A DNA stretch of 7,468 bases from Bacilli bacterium (GCA_017551465.1 JAFZLN010000084.1:1-7468), one strand, 5' to 3'; numbered from the stretch's first letter, positions 1-6,171 are shown. Notes: generated by a model not told the origin, from the letters alone. Translations and numbers: made by a program.

Positions 1-342
1 AGAACATTTGATGTGCAATTAGACTTTGTGGATGACTATGATCTCTACTCTGATTTCGTTCTAACATTTATTTATTTGTTTGATGAACCAGTCAGCAGTG
101 ATCATCCAGAGGAAGAGGAATTTGGTATCGGTGTACCATTAGAAAAAACCACAGAAGTACAAACAATTGATTTAGATGGTATTGAAATATCATTATCTGA
201 ATCTTATAAATATCGTCTTTCTTGTAAATACAATGGTGAAGACCAAGTATTAGAAGAAGGTGAAGTAACATTCACCGATAATAGTGGCGCTATCGTGGAA
301 TTCCATAAACTTATCTTTGATAAGAATGCTAACTTTGATGAA
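1..342 (+). repeat. Tandem protein-domain repeat, unit 1 (114 codons)
   Basis: This unit starts with RTFDVQLDF and ends with NANFDE, directly before the next RTFDVQ at 343, giving a period of 114 codons. At DNA level the first 14 bases (AGAACATTTGATGT) are identical to those at 343-356. The remainder is diverged, so this is an old domain duplication rather than a recent DNA repeat. The true left edge may lie before base 1. Confidence 0.7.
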
Positions 343-1377
343 AGAACATTTGATGTCCAAATTGATTATCAAGATGACCTTTATTATCTATATGGTTTCC
401 AATTCATTCTGACTGACTTAGAAACAGAAGAAACAAGAACCTTCTATTTAGCGGAAACCACTGATGTCCAAACTTTCGAAGTTAACGAAATCACTGGTTA
501 TGACGAATATGAGGAACCAATATACGCAATTGACGTGGTTAACCATCGTATGAAATACAGCTTTAAATATATGAAATTAGATGAAGAATTCATTGTGGTT
601 GAAGATGAAGAATTCAAGTTTACGAATTCATTGGTCAGTACCTTCCAAGGTATTGAAACATCATATGATTTCTACGCTCAAACATCTGATCAATCATACA
701 TGTTAGCGCTCAAGTTCTTATTTGATGATGCCGCTCATGTATATAGACACTTTGCAGTGGATATCCTTTATAACGATGAAGAATATGCTTATTTAGCATT
801 TGAAGGCGATACAGTTACCCATGACTGGTTATATGGCACCCTCTTTAACAGTGTGGACGGACCATATGATCCAGTTAATCTCATTAATTCCTATGGTGTG
901 ACTATTAAGATTACTGCATCTATGCTCAATGTAGACGATGAAGAAAATGGTGGACCAGACGTTATTGAACAAGAAGTATACGTGGAAGAAGACGTTACTT
1001 TCACCTTAAATGAAAACCCAACTGTCTATGGTGGAAATATTATTAGCGATCAAATCTATGCTGGTGATTATAATGTCAGCTTCATGCCAATCTATACTGG
1101 CCAGCCAGAAGACTATGAAGTTTATCTTATTTTCGAATGTGAAACAGAAAAGAAATACACATGTGGATTTGCCTTATCTTATATGGGCAATTACACATAT
1201 GTCTCATTAAGAGAATGCGAAGAAGGATTTGATGATGATGCTGTTTGGCAAGACTTTGGAAGCCCGGTCAAGATTTCTATCAAATTCTGGAAGGTTCAAG
1301 AAGGTGTGAGGCCAACTGAATCTGATTACACAACTATGGTTTTATTCGAGAGCTATGTGTTTGAACTCTCGGCTTAA
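1..1377 (+). CDS. C-terminal part of a large acidic tandem-domain protein (putative surface protein), 5' end outside window
   Basis: I do not recognise a named family. The frame is open from base 1: the first four codons (R-T-F-D) recur in the second repeat unit at 343, so the GTG at 13 is not a start and the protein begins upstream. The 458 visible residues are rich in Asp, Glu, Tyr and Phe, with alternating hydrophobic and polar positions typical of beta-sandwich (Ig-like) domains. About four diverged units of roughly 105-115 residues can be seen. The first two share RTFDVQ near the start and an LE(K/E)TT(E/D)VQT-like block in the middle. The protein ends at TAA after FELSA, with no LPXTG motif, no C-terminal membrane segment and no positively charged tail, so any anchor or signal must lie upstream. 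Export to the surface is inferred from composition and repeat architecture. It is followed after 25 bases by an MscS channel gene. Coding status is secure; function is unknown. Confidence 0.85.
   Translation, partial: RTFDVQLDFVDDYDLYSDFVLTFIYLFDEPVSSDHPEEEEFGIGVPLEKTTEVQTIDLDGIEISLSESYKYRLSCKYNGEDQVLEEGEVTFTDNSGAIVEFHKLIFDKNANFDERTFDVQIDYQDDLYYLYGFQFILTDLETEETRTFYLAETTDVQTFEVNEITGYDEYEEPIYAIDVVNHRMKYSFKYMKLDEEFIVVEDEEFKFTNSLVSTFQGIETSYDFYAQTSDQSYMLALKFLFDDAAHVYRHFAVDILYNDEEYAYLAFEGDTVTHDWLYGTLFNSVDGPYDPVNLINSYGVTIKITASMLNVDDEENGGPDVIEQEVYVEEDVTFTLNENPTVYGGNIISDQIYAGDYNVSFMPIYTGQPEDYEVYLIFECETEKKYTCGFALSYMGNYTYVSLRECEEGFDDDAVWQDFGSPVKISIKFWKVQEGVRPTESDYTTMVLFESYVFELSA
343..654 (+). repeat. 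Tandem protein-domain repeat, unit 2 (about 104 codons)
   Basis: It starts with RTFDVQIDY and carries the shared mid-unit block (AETTDVQT, compared with EKTTEVQT in unit 1). Both units end in a (V/K)FT(D)NS-like strand followed by a linker. The right edge is approximate, placed before TSYDFYAQ, which seems to open a third and more diverged unit. A fourth diverged unit probably follows AGDYNVSF near 1060. Boundaries of units 3 and 4 cannot be fixed by eye. Confidence 0.6.
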
Positions 1378-1389
1378 TATTTAAAATTT

Positions 1390-1394
1390 GGAGG
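1390..1394 (+). promoter_or_regulatory. Ribosome binding site of the MscS-family channel gene
   Basis: GGAGG lies 8 bases before the ATG at 1403. It fixes that ATG as the start. The in-frame TTG at 1388 would put this site inside the coding sequence and has no site of its own. Confidence 0.85.
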
Positions 1395-1402
1395 TAGTTA
1401 TT

Positions 1403-2494
1403 ATGAAAAAAGAAACAAGAAACACAATTATCAAATGGTCCATCTATGGCGTTCTCGTCATAGCGACAATCCTCATCTTTGCTTTTAGCAAATTCATTTT
1501 TGGTGCTGGTAAAGAAATTGTCGACAAAACATTAGATGATGGAAGCAAGATTAAAGAAACAATATGGACAGTTCAAGAACCTTTGTTCTATAACAGCAAT
1601 ACAGGTTCTCCGTTTGCCGATTATTTCTTAGAACGTGCGATTCCTCATACGCTAAGAACCATTCAAATCGTTGGCCTTGCTGTGACATTTGCAATTATAT
1701 TGCATTATGTGGCGAAAATTGTCTTTAGAAGTAAGAAAGGTCAAACAATTTCTCGCTTGATGGTTTCGTTTGCTAAATGGGCGATTGGCTTATGCGCTGT
1801 ATTCTTCATCTTAGATACTTGGGAAGTTCCTGCTACCGCAACATTAACTGGTGCTGGTGTCCTTGCTCTTATCATAGGCCTTGGTTCCCAATCCTTAGTG
1901 GCTGATATCTTAGCTGGTATCTTCATCGTCTTTGAAGGTGAATTCCAAGTTGGTGATATCGTCATCATTGATGGTTGGAGAGGCGAAGTCAGAGAAATCG
2001 GTATGAGAACCACTAAACTTTTAGACGTTGGTGGTAACGTCAAAATCGTTAACAATAGTGAAATCAAAACCATCATTAACCAAACACAAGAATTATCTTT
2101 AGCGAAGGCTTCTGTCTTTGTTTCCTATGCTGCCAGAATTGAAAAAGTTGAAGCAGTTATCTCTGATAACATTGCTAAGATTAAAGAAAAGATTCCTGCT
2201 ATCGTTGAAGGTCCTATCTATATGGGTGTCAGCGAATTAGGCGAATCTGGTGTTGAATTATTATTCGTCGCTAAATGTAAGGAAGATGATATCTATCAAG
2301 TCCAAAGAGATATCAACCGCGAAATCAAAATCATGTTTGATGATAATGGCATCGAAATTCCATACAATCAACTCGTTGTTCATATGGGCGAAGCAGTTGA
2401 TCAAGAAAAAGCTACTAAGAGAGACATTAGAAAAGCTGATAAATTCAACGAAGAACAAAAAGAGTTATCACAAGATATCTCTGTTGAAAAATAA
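1403..2494 (+). CDS. MscS-family small-conductance mechanosensitive ion channel
   Basis: This 363-residue membrane protein should form a homo-oligomeric channel that opens under membrane tension and releases solutes on hypo-osmotic shock. Predicted membrane helices lie at about 12-34, 84-108 and 119-138. They are followed by the pore-lining helix (about 145-177), with the small-residue pattern GAGVLALIIGLGSQSLVADI typical of MscS TM3. Next comes the beta-domain hallmark FEGEFQVGDIV...GWRGEVREIGMRTT (about 177-210) and a C-terminal alpha/beta domain. The tail (about 335-363) is charged and probably cytoplasmic. About 50 residues between the first two helices would be exposed on one side of the membrane. 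The ATG at 1403 is chosen because GGAGG sits 8 bases upstream. Only 25 bases separate it from the upstream repeat-protein gene, too little for an obvious separate promoter, so co-transcription is likely. It ends at TAA just before a hairpin terminator. Family assignment is firm; the subfamily is not resolved. Confidence 0.93.
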   Translation: MKKETRNTIIKWSIYGVLVIATILIFAFSKFIFGAGKEIVDKTLDDGSKIKETIWTVQEPLFYNSNTGSPFADYFLERAIPHTLRTIQIVGLAVTFAIILHYVAKIVFRSKKGQTISRLMVSFAKWAIGLCAVFFILDTWEVPATATLTGAGVLALIIGLGSQSLVADILAGIFIVFEGEFQVGDIVIIDGWRGEVREIGMRTTKLLDVGGNVKIVNNSEIKTIINQTQELSLAKASVFVSYAARIEKVEAVISDNIAKIKEKIPAIVEGPIYMGVSELGESGVELLFVAKCKEDDIYQVQRDINREIKIMFDDNGIEIPYNQLVVHMGEAVDQEKATKRDIRKADKFNEEQKELSQDISVEK

Positions 2495-2510
2495 CTACCT
2501 TTTACAATAT

Positions 2511-2544
2511 AAAAAATGCCCACTTTCGAGTGGGCTTTTCTTTT
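2511..2544. terminator. Bidirectional Rho-independent terminator between convergent genes
   Basis: A perfect 7-bp stem, GCCCACT (2518-2524) with AGTGGGC (2529-2535), closes a TTCG tetraloop. On the plus strand it is followed by TTTTCTTTT, ending the MscS transcript 23 bases after its stop codon. On the minus strand it is followed by ATTTTTT (2517 down to 2511), ending the DUF1294/TarJ operon 7 bases after that stop codon. The plus-strand T tract runs into the minus-strand stop codon at 2543-2545, so one element serves both operons. Confidence 0.9.
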
Positions 2545-2842
2545 AGAAATTAATTACAAATATTAACAAAATCAATAGTGTAGTATGAATCATTAATCCA
2601 AGAAGATTAACAACAGTGAAATACCAGTGCTCACCTTTGGTTTTGTGATGGAACACTAACATGGCTGGGAAGCCACCAAAAGCACCGCCTAAAAATGATA
2701 AGAGAAGTAGTGTTTTCTCTTTAGTTCTCCATTTGCCTTTCTTGGCTTTTCTTTTATCCACGCCATAGGCGATAAAAGCAACAATGGATAATAAGACTAA
2801 CCAACCAGCGTACGCTAAAATGACAATTTGTTTTGTGGTCAT
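2543..2842 (-). CDS. Small DUF1294-family membrane protein
   Basis: A 99-residue hydrophobic protein with the DUF1294 signature: a first helix (about 6-27), then YGVDKRKAKKGKWRTKEKTL, a Gly-rich segment LLSFLGGAFGG, a FHHKTKGEHW block, and a final helix (about 76-97). The biochemical role of the family is unknown to me. The basic DKRKAKKGKWR loop is probably cytoplasmic. I chose the ATG at 2842, which follows the TarJ stop (TAG, 2847-2845) after two bases. An in-frame TTG at 2851 would add three residues and overlap TarJ, but it has no convincing ribosome binding site. The tight junction suggests translational coupling to TarJ. It is the last gene of the minus-strand operon, and the terminator begins right after it. 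A link to the ribitol pathway is suggested only by position. Confidence 0.85.
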   Translation of the reverse strand: MTTKQIVILAYAGWLVLLSIVAFIAYGVDKRKAKKGKWRTKEKTLLLLSFLGGAFGGFPAMLVFHHKTKGEHWYFTVVNLLGLMIHTTLLILLIFVINF

Positions 2843-2844
2843 AA

Positions 2845-3885
2845 CTACCAATGCATTAAATTCTTACCGATTTCAGTTTTATTATTGATATCGGCTTCAA
2901 AACATTTATAAATATCGCCAACATTATTAATCTTGTTTTGTGAAAGAACCATGATAGATAAAGCTTCTCTCACTTTTTCATCATTAAGGGCTTTTGCGAC
3001 ATATTCAAAATCTTGCTTTGTGCTTCTTGTAACGCCTTTAAGCGATAAGCCTTTTTCTAACACTAGTCTAGTGTTGATTGGGGATTTCTCTTCATTGACA
3101 CCCATGAGAATTAAATCAGCACCAGGGATTGATAAATCAATCATGTTGTTAATCGCATCCGCGGAGAACTTACCACCGACTGCTTCAATAAGAGTGTCAA
3201 ACTTCTCGCCTTTATAGTCTTCAAACTTCGCTGTTTTAACGTTTTTAAAGGCCGCTAGTTTATGGTCATCAATGCCAAAAACTGTTAAGTCTAAATCAGG
3301 ATGAGCATATAAAAGCATAATGTAAACGATATAGGCCATAATGCCATCACCGAACAATGCTAGTTTTTCAACTTCGTTAAAGTCAATTCTTCTTAAAGCG
3401 GCAGTAGCAACACTCAATAATTCTGAGAAAACAGCGATGCTAGGATCGATGCTTTCATCATACTTAACTAGTAAATCCGGGCTACATGTGTAGTAGTTTC
3501 TTAAAAAACCATCAGCAGTGGAACTTCTAAAAACTGCTTTAGGATAATAGTTATCACCTAGGTCTTTTCTATGACATCTACGATTAGAATTGTCGGAATA
3601 ATATCTCTCATCAAATGAGTTAGGAACTAGGATAACCTTATCACCCTTTTTAAATGTTCCTGTTGGATCTTTAACAACTTCACCAACAGCTTCATGGATT
3701 GGGGCTAAAGGATATTTATGGTTTAAAACGTTAATATCACGGTTACCTGAAAAGTAACGGATATCCGCTTTACAGATGGCCATTGTATCCACTCTAACAA
3801 GGACTTTATTGTCCATGTCTTCGACAGTATCGATGAATTTTTCAATGACGCCTGGAGAAGTTACTTTAAATATATTGTTAAACAT
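2845..3885 (-). CDS. tarJ: TarJ-like ribulose-5-phosphate reductase (ribitol-5-phosphate dehydrogenase)
   Basis: A 346-residue medium-chain dehydrogenase of the TarJ type, which reduces D-ribulose 5-phosphate to D-ribitol 5-phosphate with NADPH in the cytoplasm. The N-terminal catalytic domain carries the zinc-site pattern: Cys38 in MAICKADIRYFSGNRD, and His64-Glu65 in APIHEAVGEVV. KGDKVILVPN and VFRSS...DGF also match TarJ proteins such as the S. aureus enzyme as I remember it. The four-Cys structural zinc site of classical alcohol dehydrogenases is absent, as is usual for TarJ. The Rossmann segment reads LFGDGIMAYIV (about 177-187), so the third Gly of GxGxxG is Ala184. The C-terminal part has NTRLVLEKGLSLKGVTRS and EADINNKTEIGKNLMHW, again TarJ-like. 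Its ATG overlaps the TarI stop by one base (TAATG), with GAGG ten bases upstream, so translation is coupled. TarI next door makes the assignment strong over a generic polyol dehydrogenase. Confidence 0.9.
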   Translation of the reverse strand: MFNNIFKVTSPGVIEKFIDTVEDMDNKVLVRVDTMAICKADIRYFSGNRDINVLNHKYPLAPIHEAVGEVVKDPTGTFKKGDKVILVPNSFDERYYSDNSNRRCHRKDLGDNYYPKAVFRSSTADGFLRNYYTCSPDLLVKYDESIDPSIAVFSELLSVATAALRRIDFNEVEKLALFGDGIMAYIVYIMLLYAHPDLDLTVFGIDDHKLAAFKNVKTAKFEDYKGEKFDTLIEAVGGKFSADAINNMIDLSIPGADLILMGVNEEKSPINTRLVLEKGLSLKGVTRSTKQDFEYVAKALNDEKVREALSIMVLSQNKINNVGDIYKCFEADINNKTEIGKNLMHW

Positions 3886-4601
3886 TAAAGGTTAACCTCA
3901 GTCTTTCCGAGTTTTAATAAGGCTTTGAGCATCATCAAATCATCAAAAGTGGTGATTTTGAAGTTCTGAGCGCTACCTTCCACCAAGTGGACATCAATAC
4001 CAAAGGATAACACTAACTTAGCATCATCAGTGACATTAGGAATATCTTCTTTTAAAGCCTTTTCATGGGCATCTTTAATAATCTTAAATTTGAATGTTTG
4101 AGGAGTTTGTCCTTGATATAATTCGTTTCTATTTGGAATGTCAGAGATAACTTCGTTATCTTTGCTTCTAATAATTGTATCGCTTGCTTTAATAACGGTA
4201 TCGACCGCACCAAACTCTTTGCAAACATTAATGTTATCATTAATAATCTTTTGGCTGATTAATGGTCTAGCGGCATCGTGGATGACAATAATATCGTCTG
4301 GAGAAGAAACTAATTCTTCAACCGCTTTTAAGCCATTATAAACAGAGATTTGTCTAGAGTTACCACCCGCTACAACGCTTCTTACTTTGCCTAAATCATA
4401 TTGCTTACACCAAACTTTAACTTGATCGATATATTGTTCGTTAGTGACGATTACAATCTTATCGACATCATCATTAATTTCAAAAGCTTCAATGGTGTGA
4501 ATCATTAAAGGTTTTCCATAAATTGGAAGAAATTGTTTTGGTTTATCTGCATTACCCATGCGAGTACCGCTGCCAGCGGCAAGAATAAGAGCAATATTCA
4601 T
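3885..4601 (-). CDS. tarI: TarI-like D-ribitol-5-phosphate cytidylyltransferase
   Basis: A 238-residue cytoplasmic nucleotidyltransferase of the IspD/TarI family. It joins CTP and ribitol 5-phosphate to give CDP-ribitol and pyrophosphate. Visible motifs: the nucleotide-binding loop LILAAGSGTRMG (5-16) with KPKQF (20-24, Lys22 conserved), GKP (29-31), AGGNSRQISVYNGL (78-91), HDAARPL (108-114), AVDTVI (132-137), YQGQTPQTF (162-170), VTDDA (190-194) and NFKITTFDDL (213-222). The GQTPQ and VDTV forms are more usual for TarI than for IspD, whose products feed isoprenoid synthesis, and the adjacent TarJ supports TarI. The length is normal. The ATG is supported by AAGGAG nine bases upstream. It starts 17 bases after the LicD stop and overlaps TarJ by one base. 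IspD is the main alternative, and bifunctionality cannot be excluded. Confidence 0.92.
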   Translation of the reverse strand: MNIALILAAGSGTRMGNADKPKQFLPIYGKPLMIHTIEAFEINDDVDKIVIVTNEQYIDQVKVWCKQYDLGKVRSVVAGGNSRQISVYNGLKAVEELVSSPDDIIVIHDAARPLISQKIINDNINVCKEFGAVDTVIKASDTIIRSKDNEVISDIPNRNELYQGQTPQTFKFKIIKDAHEKALKEDIPNVTDDAKLVLSFGIDVHLVEGSAQNFKITTFDDLMMLKALLKLGKTEVNL

Positions 4602-4610
4602 ATTGGATAA

Positions 4611-4616
4611 CTCCTT
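4611..4616 (-). promoter_or_regulatory. Ribosome binding site of tarI
   Basis: AAGGAG on the minus strand lies nine bases before the tarI ATG at 4601 and two bases after the LicD TAG stop (reading TAGTAAAGGAG). Ribosomes ending LicD would therefore terminate over this site, which suits coupled translation. Confidence 0.8.
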
Positions 4617-4618
4617 TA

Positions 4619-5467
4619 CTATATTTTATGTTCTTTTAAGTAATCTTCATATCCCTGTTCTAAAGAAAGTCCAGAGTTATAGTGGTGACCAACTTGCTTA
4701 TCCGCTGGTGGGAACTTCATGTAATCACCATAAAGATTTTTTAAATAAGTGTCATAGTCTTTAGGGACATAGGCTTCGATATCTTCAAAAGGAACTTTGA
4801 TGAATTCTTTAAAGATATTGGTGTCCATGGCCTCTCTTTTCATATTAAAACCAAAGAAGTTACCCGCCATAACGGATTCTTCTAATGGGATTTTTCTTAC
4901 TAATTTTTCAACGTGCTTATTGCGCCAATGGGCAATATCAAACACATAAAACAAACCAGCAACAATATTAAGGGCAATATCTTTGAAGAATGTTCTAGCG
5001 TGAACTTTTCTTCTAAGTGCTGGTAAATAGCTTAAATAAACTTGCCACCAAATGTGATTGATTTTCTTTTTAAATGTTTCTCTTGGTTTGATTTCTTTTG
5101 AAAAACCATCGATTGGGAAGATATCAATCCAAACACCATGGTTGATACGATGTTGTTTATATGTATTTTCAATAAAGGTGGTGGATGAGTCTCTTAACTT
5201 ACCATAGTTGTAGATATAGCAAGGATCGGTTTTGAATGTTTGGATGAAATAAGGTGTGCCATCAAACTCTGATTGAAGTTCTACAAATTTATCGTAGTCT
5301 TTTCTAGGCATACCAACATCGATATCATCATCCCACGGGATGAAACCTTTGTGTCTAATCGCCCCTAGAGTGGAACCACCCACAAGAAAATATTGGAGAT
5401 GATGTTTCTCACATACTTTTATGAAGTATTTCAAAATGTTTAATTGTTTTTCTTGCAAAGCATTCAT
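4619..5467 (-). CDS. LicD-family phosphotransferase (candidate ribitol-phosphate or phosphocholine transferase)
   Basis: A 282-residue member of the LicD family, nucleotidyltransferase-fold enzymes that move a phospho-alcohol from a CDP donor to a glycan. The diagnostic block is at residues 30-55: GGSTLGA, then IRHKGFIPWDDDIDVGMPR, in which D46-D48 and D50 are the likely metal-binding acids. Farther on are YNYGKLRDSSTTF and GVWIDIFPIDGF, both usual in the family. A hydrophobic stretch at about 163-180 (ALNIVAGLFYVFDI) may contact the membrane. Pneumococcal LicD proteins add phosphocholine to teichoic acid. The human relatives fukutin and FKRP transfer ribitol phosphate from CDP-ribitol. Here TarI and TarJ follow directly and no choline gene is visible, so ribitol phosphate is a plausible cargo (inference). 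The ATG fits the normal LicD N-terminus, but the nearest AAAGG lies more than 20 bases upstream. Family call firm; substrate open. Confidence 0.9.
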   Translation of the reverse strand: MNALQEKQLNILKYFIKVCEKHHLQYFLVGGSTLGAIRHKGFIPWDDDIDVGMPRKDYDKFVELQSEFDGTPYFIQTFKTDPCYIYNYGKLRDSSTTFIENTYKQHRINHGVWIDIFPIDGFSKEIKPRETFKKKINHIWWQVYLSYLPALRRKVHARTFFKDIALNIVAGLFYVFDIAHWRNKHVEKLVRKIPLEESVMAGNFFGFNMKREAMDTNIFKEFIKVPFEDIEAYVPKDYDTYLKNLYGDYMKFPPADKQVGHHYNSGLSLEQGYEDYLKEHKI

Positions 5468-5522
5468 AGCGATAACGATAGGATAACCTTTAATTGGTTG
5501 TTTTGCAACGCAAAGAAAACTA

Positions 5523-6137
5523 TTACTTCATCAAATAAGGCAACTTGATGACCTTATTGATATCAATTTTGTATTCTTCGCTTCCCTCTCTTGTAATAGA
5601 AACGATGTGTTTATCATAGATAAAGGACTGACATTGATAATCAATGCCTTTATATGTTTTTAATCCATTAAGTGGCAAGCTTGGTATTTCTCTTACTTTG
5701 CCAACACTTAAACCCATACACTTAATCAAACTCTCTTTAGCGCACCATAGATAGTAGAAGTCACTATGCTCTTTAATCATCTTAGCTTCGGCTTCGTTAA
5801 AGATTCTTACTAGTGAAGACATATCTTTGTATTTGATTTCTTCAATATCCACACCAACTTCTGAAGTGGCAACCGCCATTAAAACATATCTTCCAGAATG
5901 GGAGATATTGAAGTATGGTCCGTTAGCGAAATATGGCTTGCCATTTTCATTCTTAAGTAATTCTTCTTCAGACAACAGATTCTTCAAGTATGAAGAAAGA
6001 AGCGACCTAATTTGATCAACTTCATTAGCGAATCTTAAGGCTTTTTCTTTTTGCTCAGCATTAACATTTTCTAAAAGAAAGCGAAAATGCTTTTTACCTA
6101 AATCCGTGTCTACGACATACAATTTGACTATTTGCAT
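5523..6137 (-). CDS. Sfp-type 4'-phosphopantetheinyl transferase
   Basis: A 204-residue cytoplasmic enzyme that moves phosphopantetheine from CoA to a serine on acyl or peptidyl carrier proteins. It has the usual order of Sfp-type motifs: GKPYF and FNISHSGRYVL (66-86, His80), GVDIE (95-99, acidic metal ligands Asp97 and Glu99), FNEAE (113-117), and WCAKESLIKCMG (131-142, with Lys134-Glu135). Length is close to short Sfp/HetI-type members and well above AcpS. It is the first gene of the minus-strand operon, 55 bases before LicD. No carrier protein or synthase is visible in the window, so its client is unknown; fatty-acid ACP, a DltC-type carrier or a distant synthase are possible. Its ATG has no usable ribosome binding site, since AGAGG abuts it. 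A perfect TATAAT six bases upstream suggests a leaderless mRNA. Upstream codons in frame offer no start before a TAA. Confidence 0.92.
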   Translation of the reverse strand: MQIVKLYVVDTDLGKKHFRFLLENVNAEQKEKALRFANEVDQIRSLLSSYLKNLLSEEELLKNENGKPYFANGPYFNISHSGRYVLMAVATSEVGVDIEEIKYKDMSSLVRIFNEAEAKMIKEHSDFYYLWCAKESLIKCMGLSVGKVREIPSLPLNGLKTYKGIDYQCQSFIYDKHIVSITREGSEEYKIDINKVIKLPYLMK

Positions 6138-6151
6138 ACCTCTATTATATA
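6124..6151 (+). promoter_or_regulatory. Candidate promoter for malQ, overlapping the divergent promoter
   Basis: TTGACT (6124-6129) matches five of six -35 positions. After 16 bases comes TATATA (6146-6151), four of six -10 positions. Its -35 lies within the first codons of the divergent phosphopantetheinyl transferase gene, and its -10 overlaps that gene's TATAAT. It would give a leader of about 60 bases. A weaker alternative is TAGACT at 6206-6211, seven bases before the malQ ATG, but its -35 region is only a T run. Confidence 0.4.
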
Positions 6152-6171
6152 GCCCAAAAGATTAAGAGCAA
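6144..6171 (-). promoter_or_regulatory. Predicted promoter of the phosphopantetheinyl transferase-licD-tarI-tarJ operon
   Basis: On the minus strand TATAAT (6149 down to 6144) is a perfect -10 box. Sixteen bases upstream lies TTGCTC (6171 down to 6166), a weak -35 matching only the TTG. There is no extended -10 TG. Six bases separate the -10 box from the ATG at 6137, which places the expected start of transcription at or next to the A of that ATG. The exact -10 match is clear; promoter activity is inferred. Confidence 0.6.

Noticed and set aside
13..15. GTG at 13 as the start of the repeat protein
   Set aside because: The four codons before it (R-T-F-D) match the second repeat unit at 343, so the frame is already coding at base 1; there is also no room to see a ribosome binding site.
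1388..1402. TTG at 1388 as the start of the MscS gene
   Set aside because: It would place the strong GGAGG site inside the gene; ATG at 1403 has ideal spacing and gives a normal MscS N-terminus.
1741..2076. Antisense open frame of 111 codons opposite the MscS gene
   Set aside because: It lies wholly within a well-supported gene on the other strand, has no domain-like content or ribosome binding site, and reads as a codon-bias shadow.
2250..2546. Plus-strand frame of 98 codons overlapping the 3' end of the MscS gene and the terminator
   Set aside because: It runs through the hairpin and its composition is Lys/Ser/Asn-rich low complexity; it is an alternative frame of a real gene.
2843..2851. 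TTG at 2851 as the start of the DUF1294 gene
   Set aside because: It lies inside the tarJ end with no site of its own; the ATG at 2842 immediately after the tarJ stop is simpler.
3885..4601. IspD (isoprenoid pathway) as the identity of the cytidylyltransferase
   Set aside because: The VDTV and GQTPQ motif forms and the overlapping TarJ gene favour TarI; kept only as an alternative.
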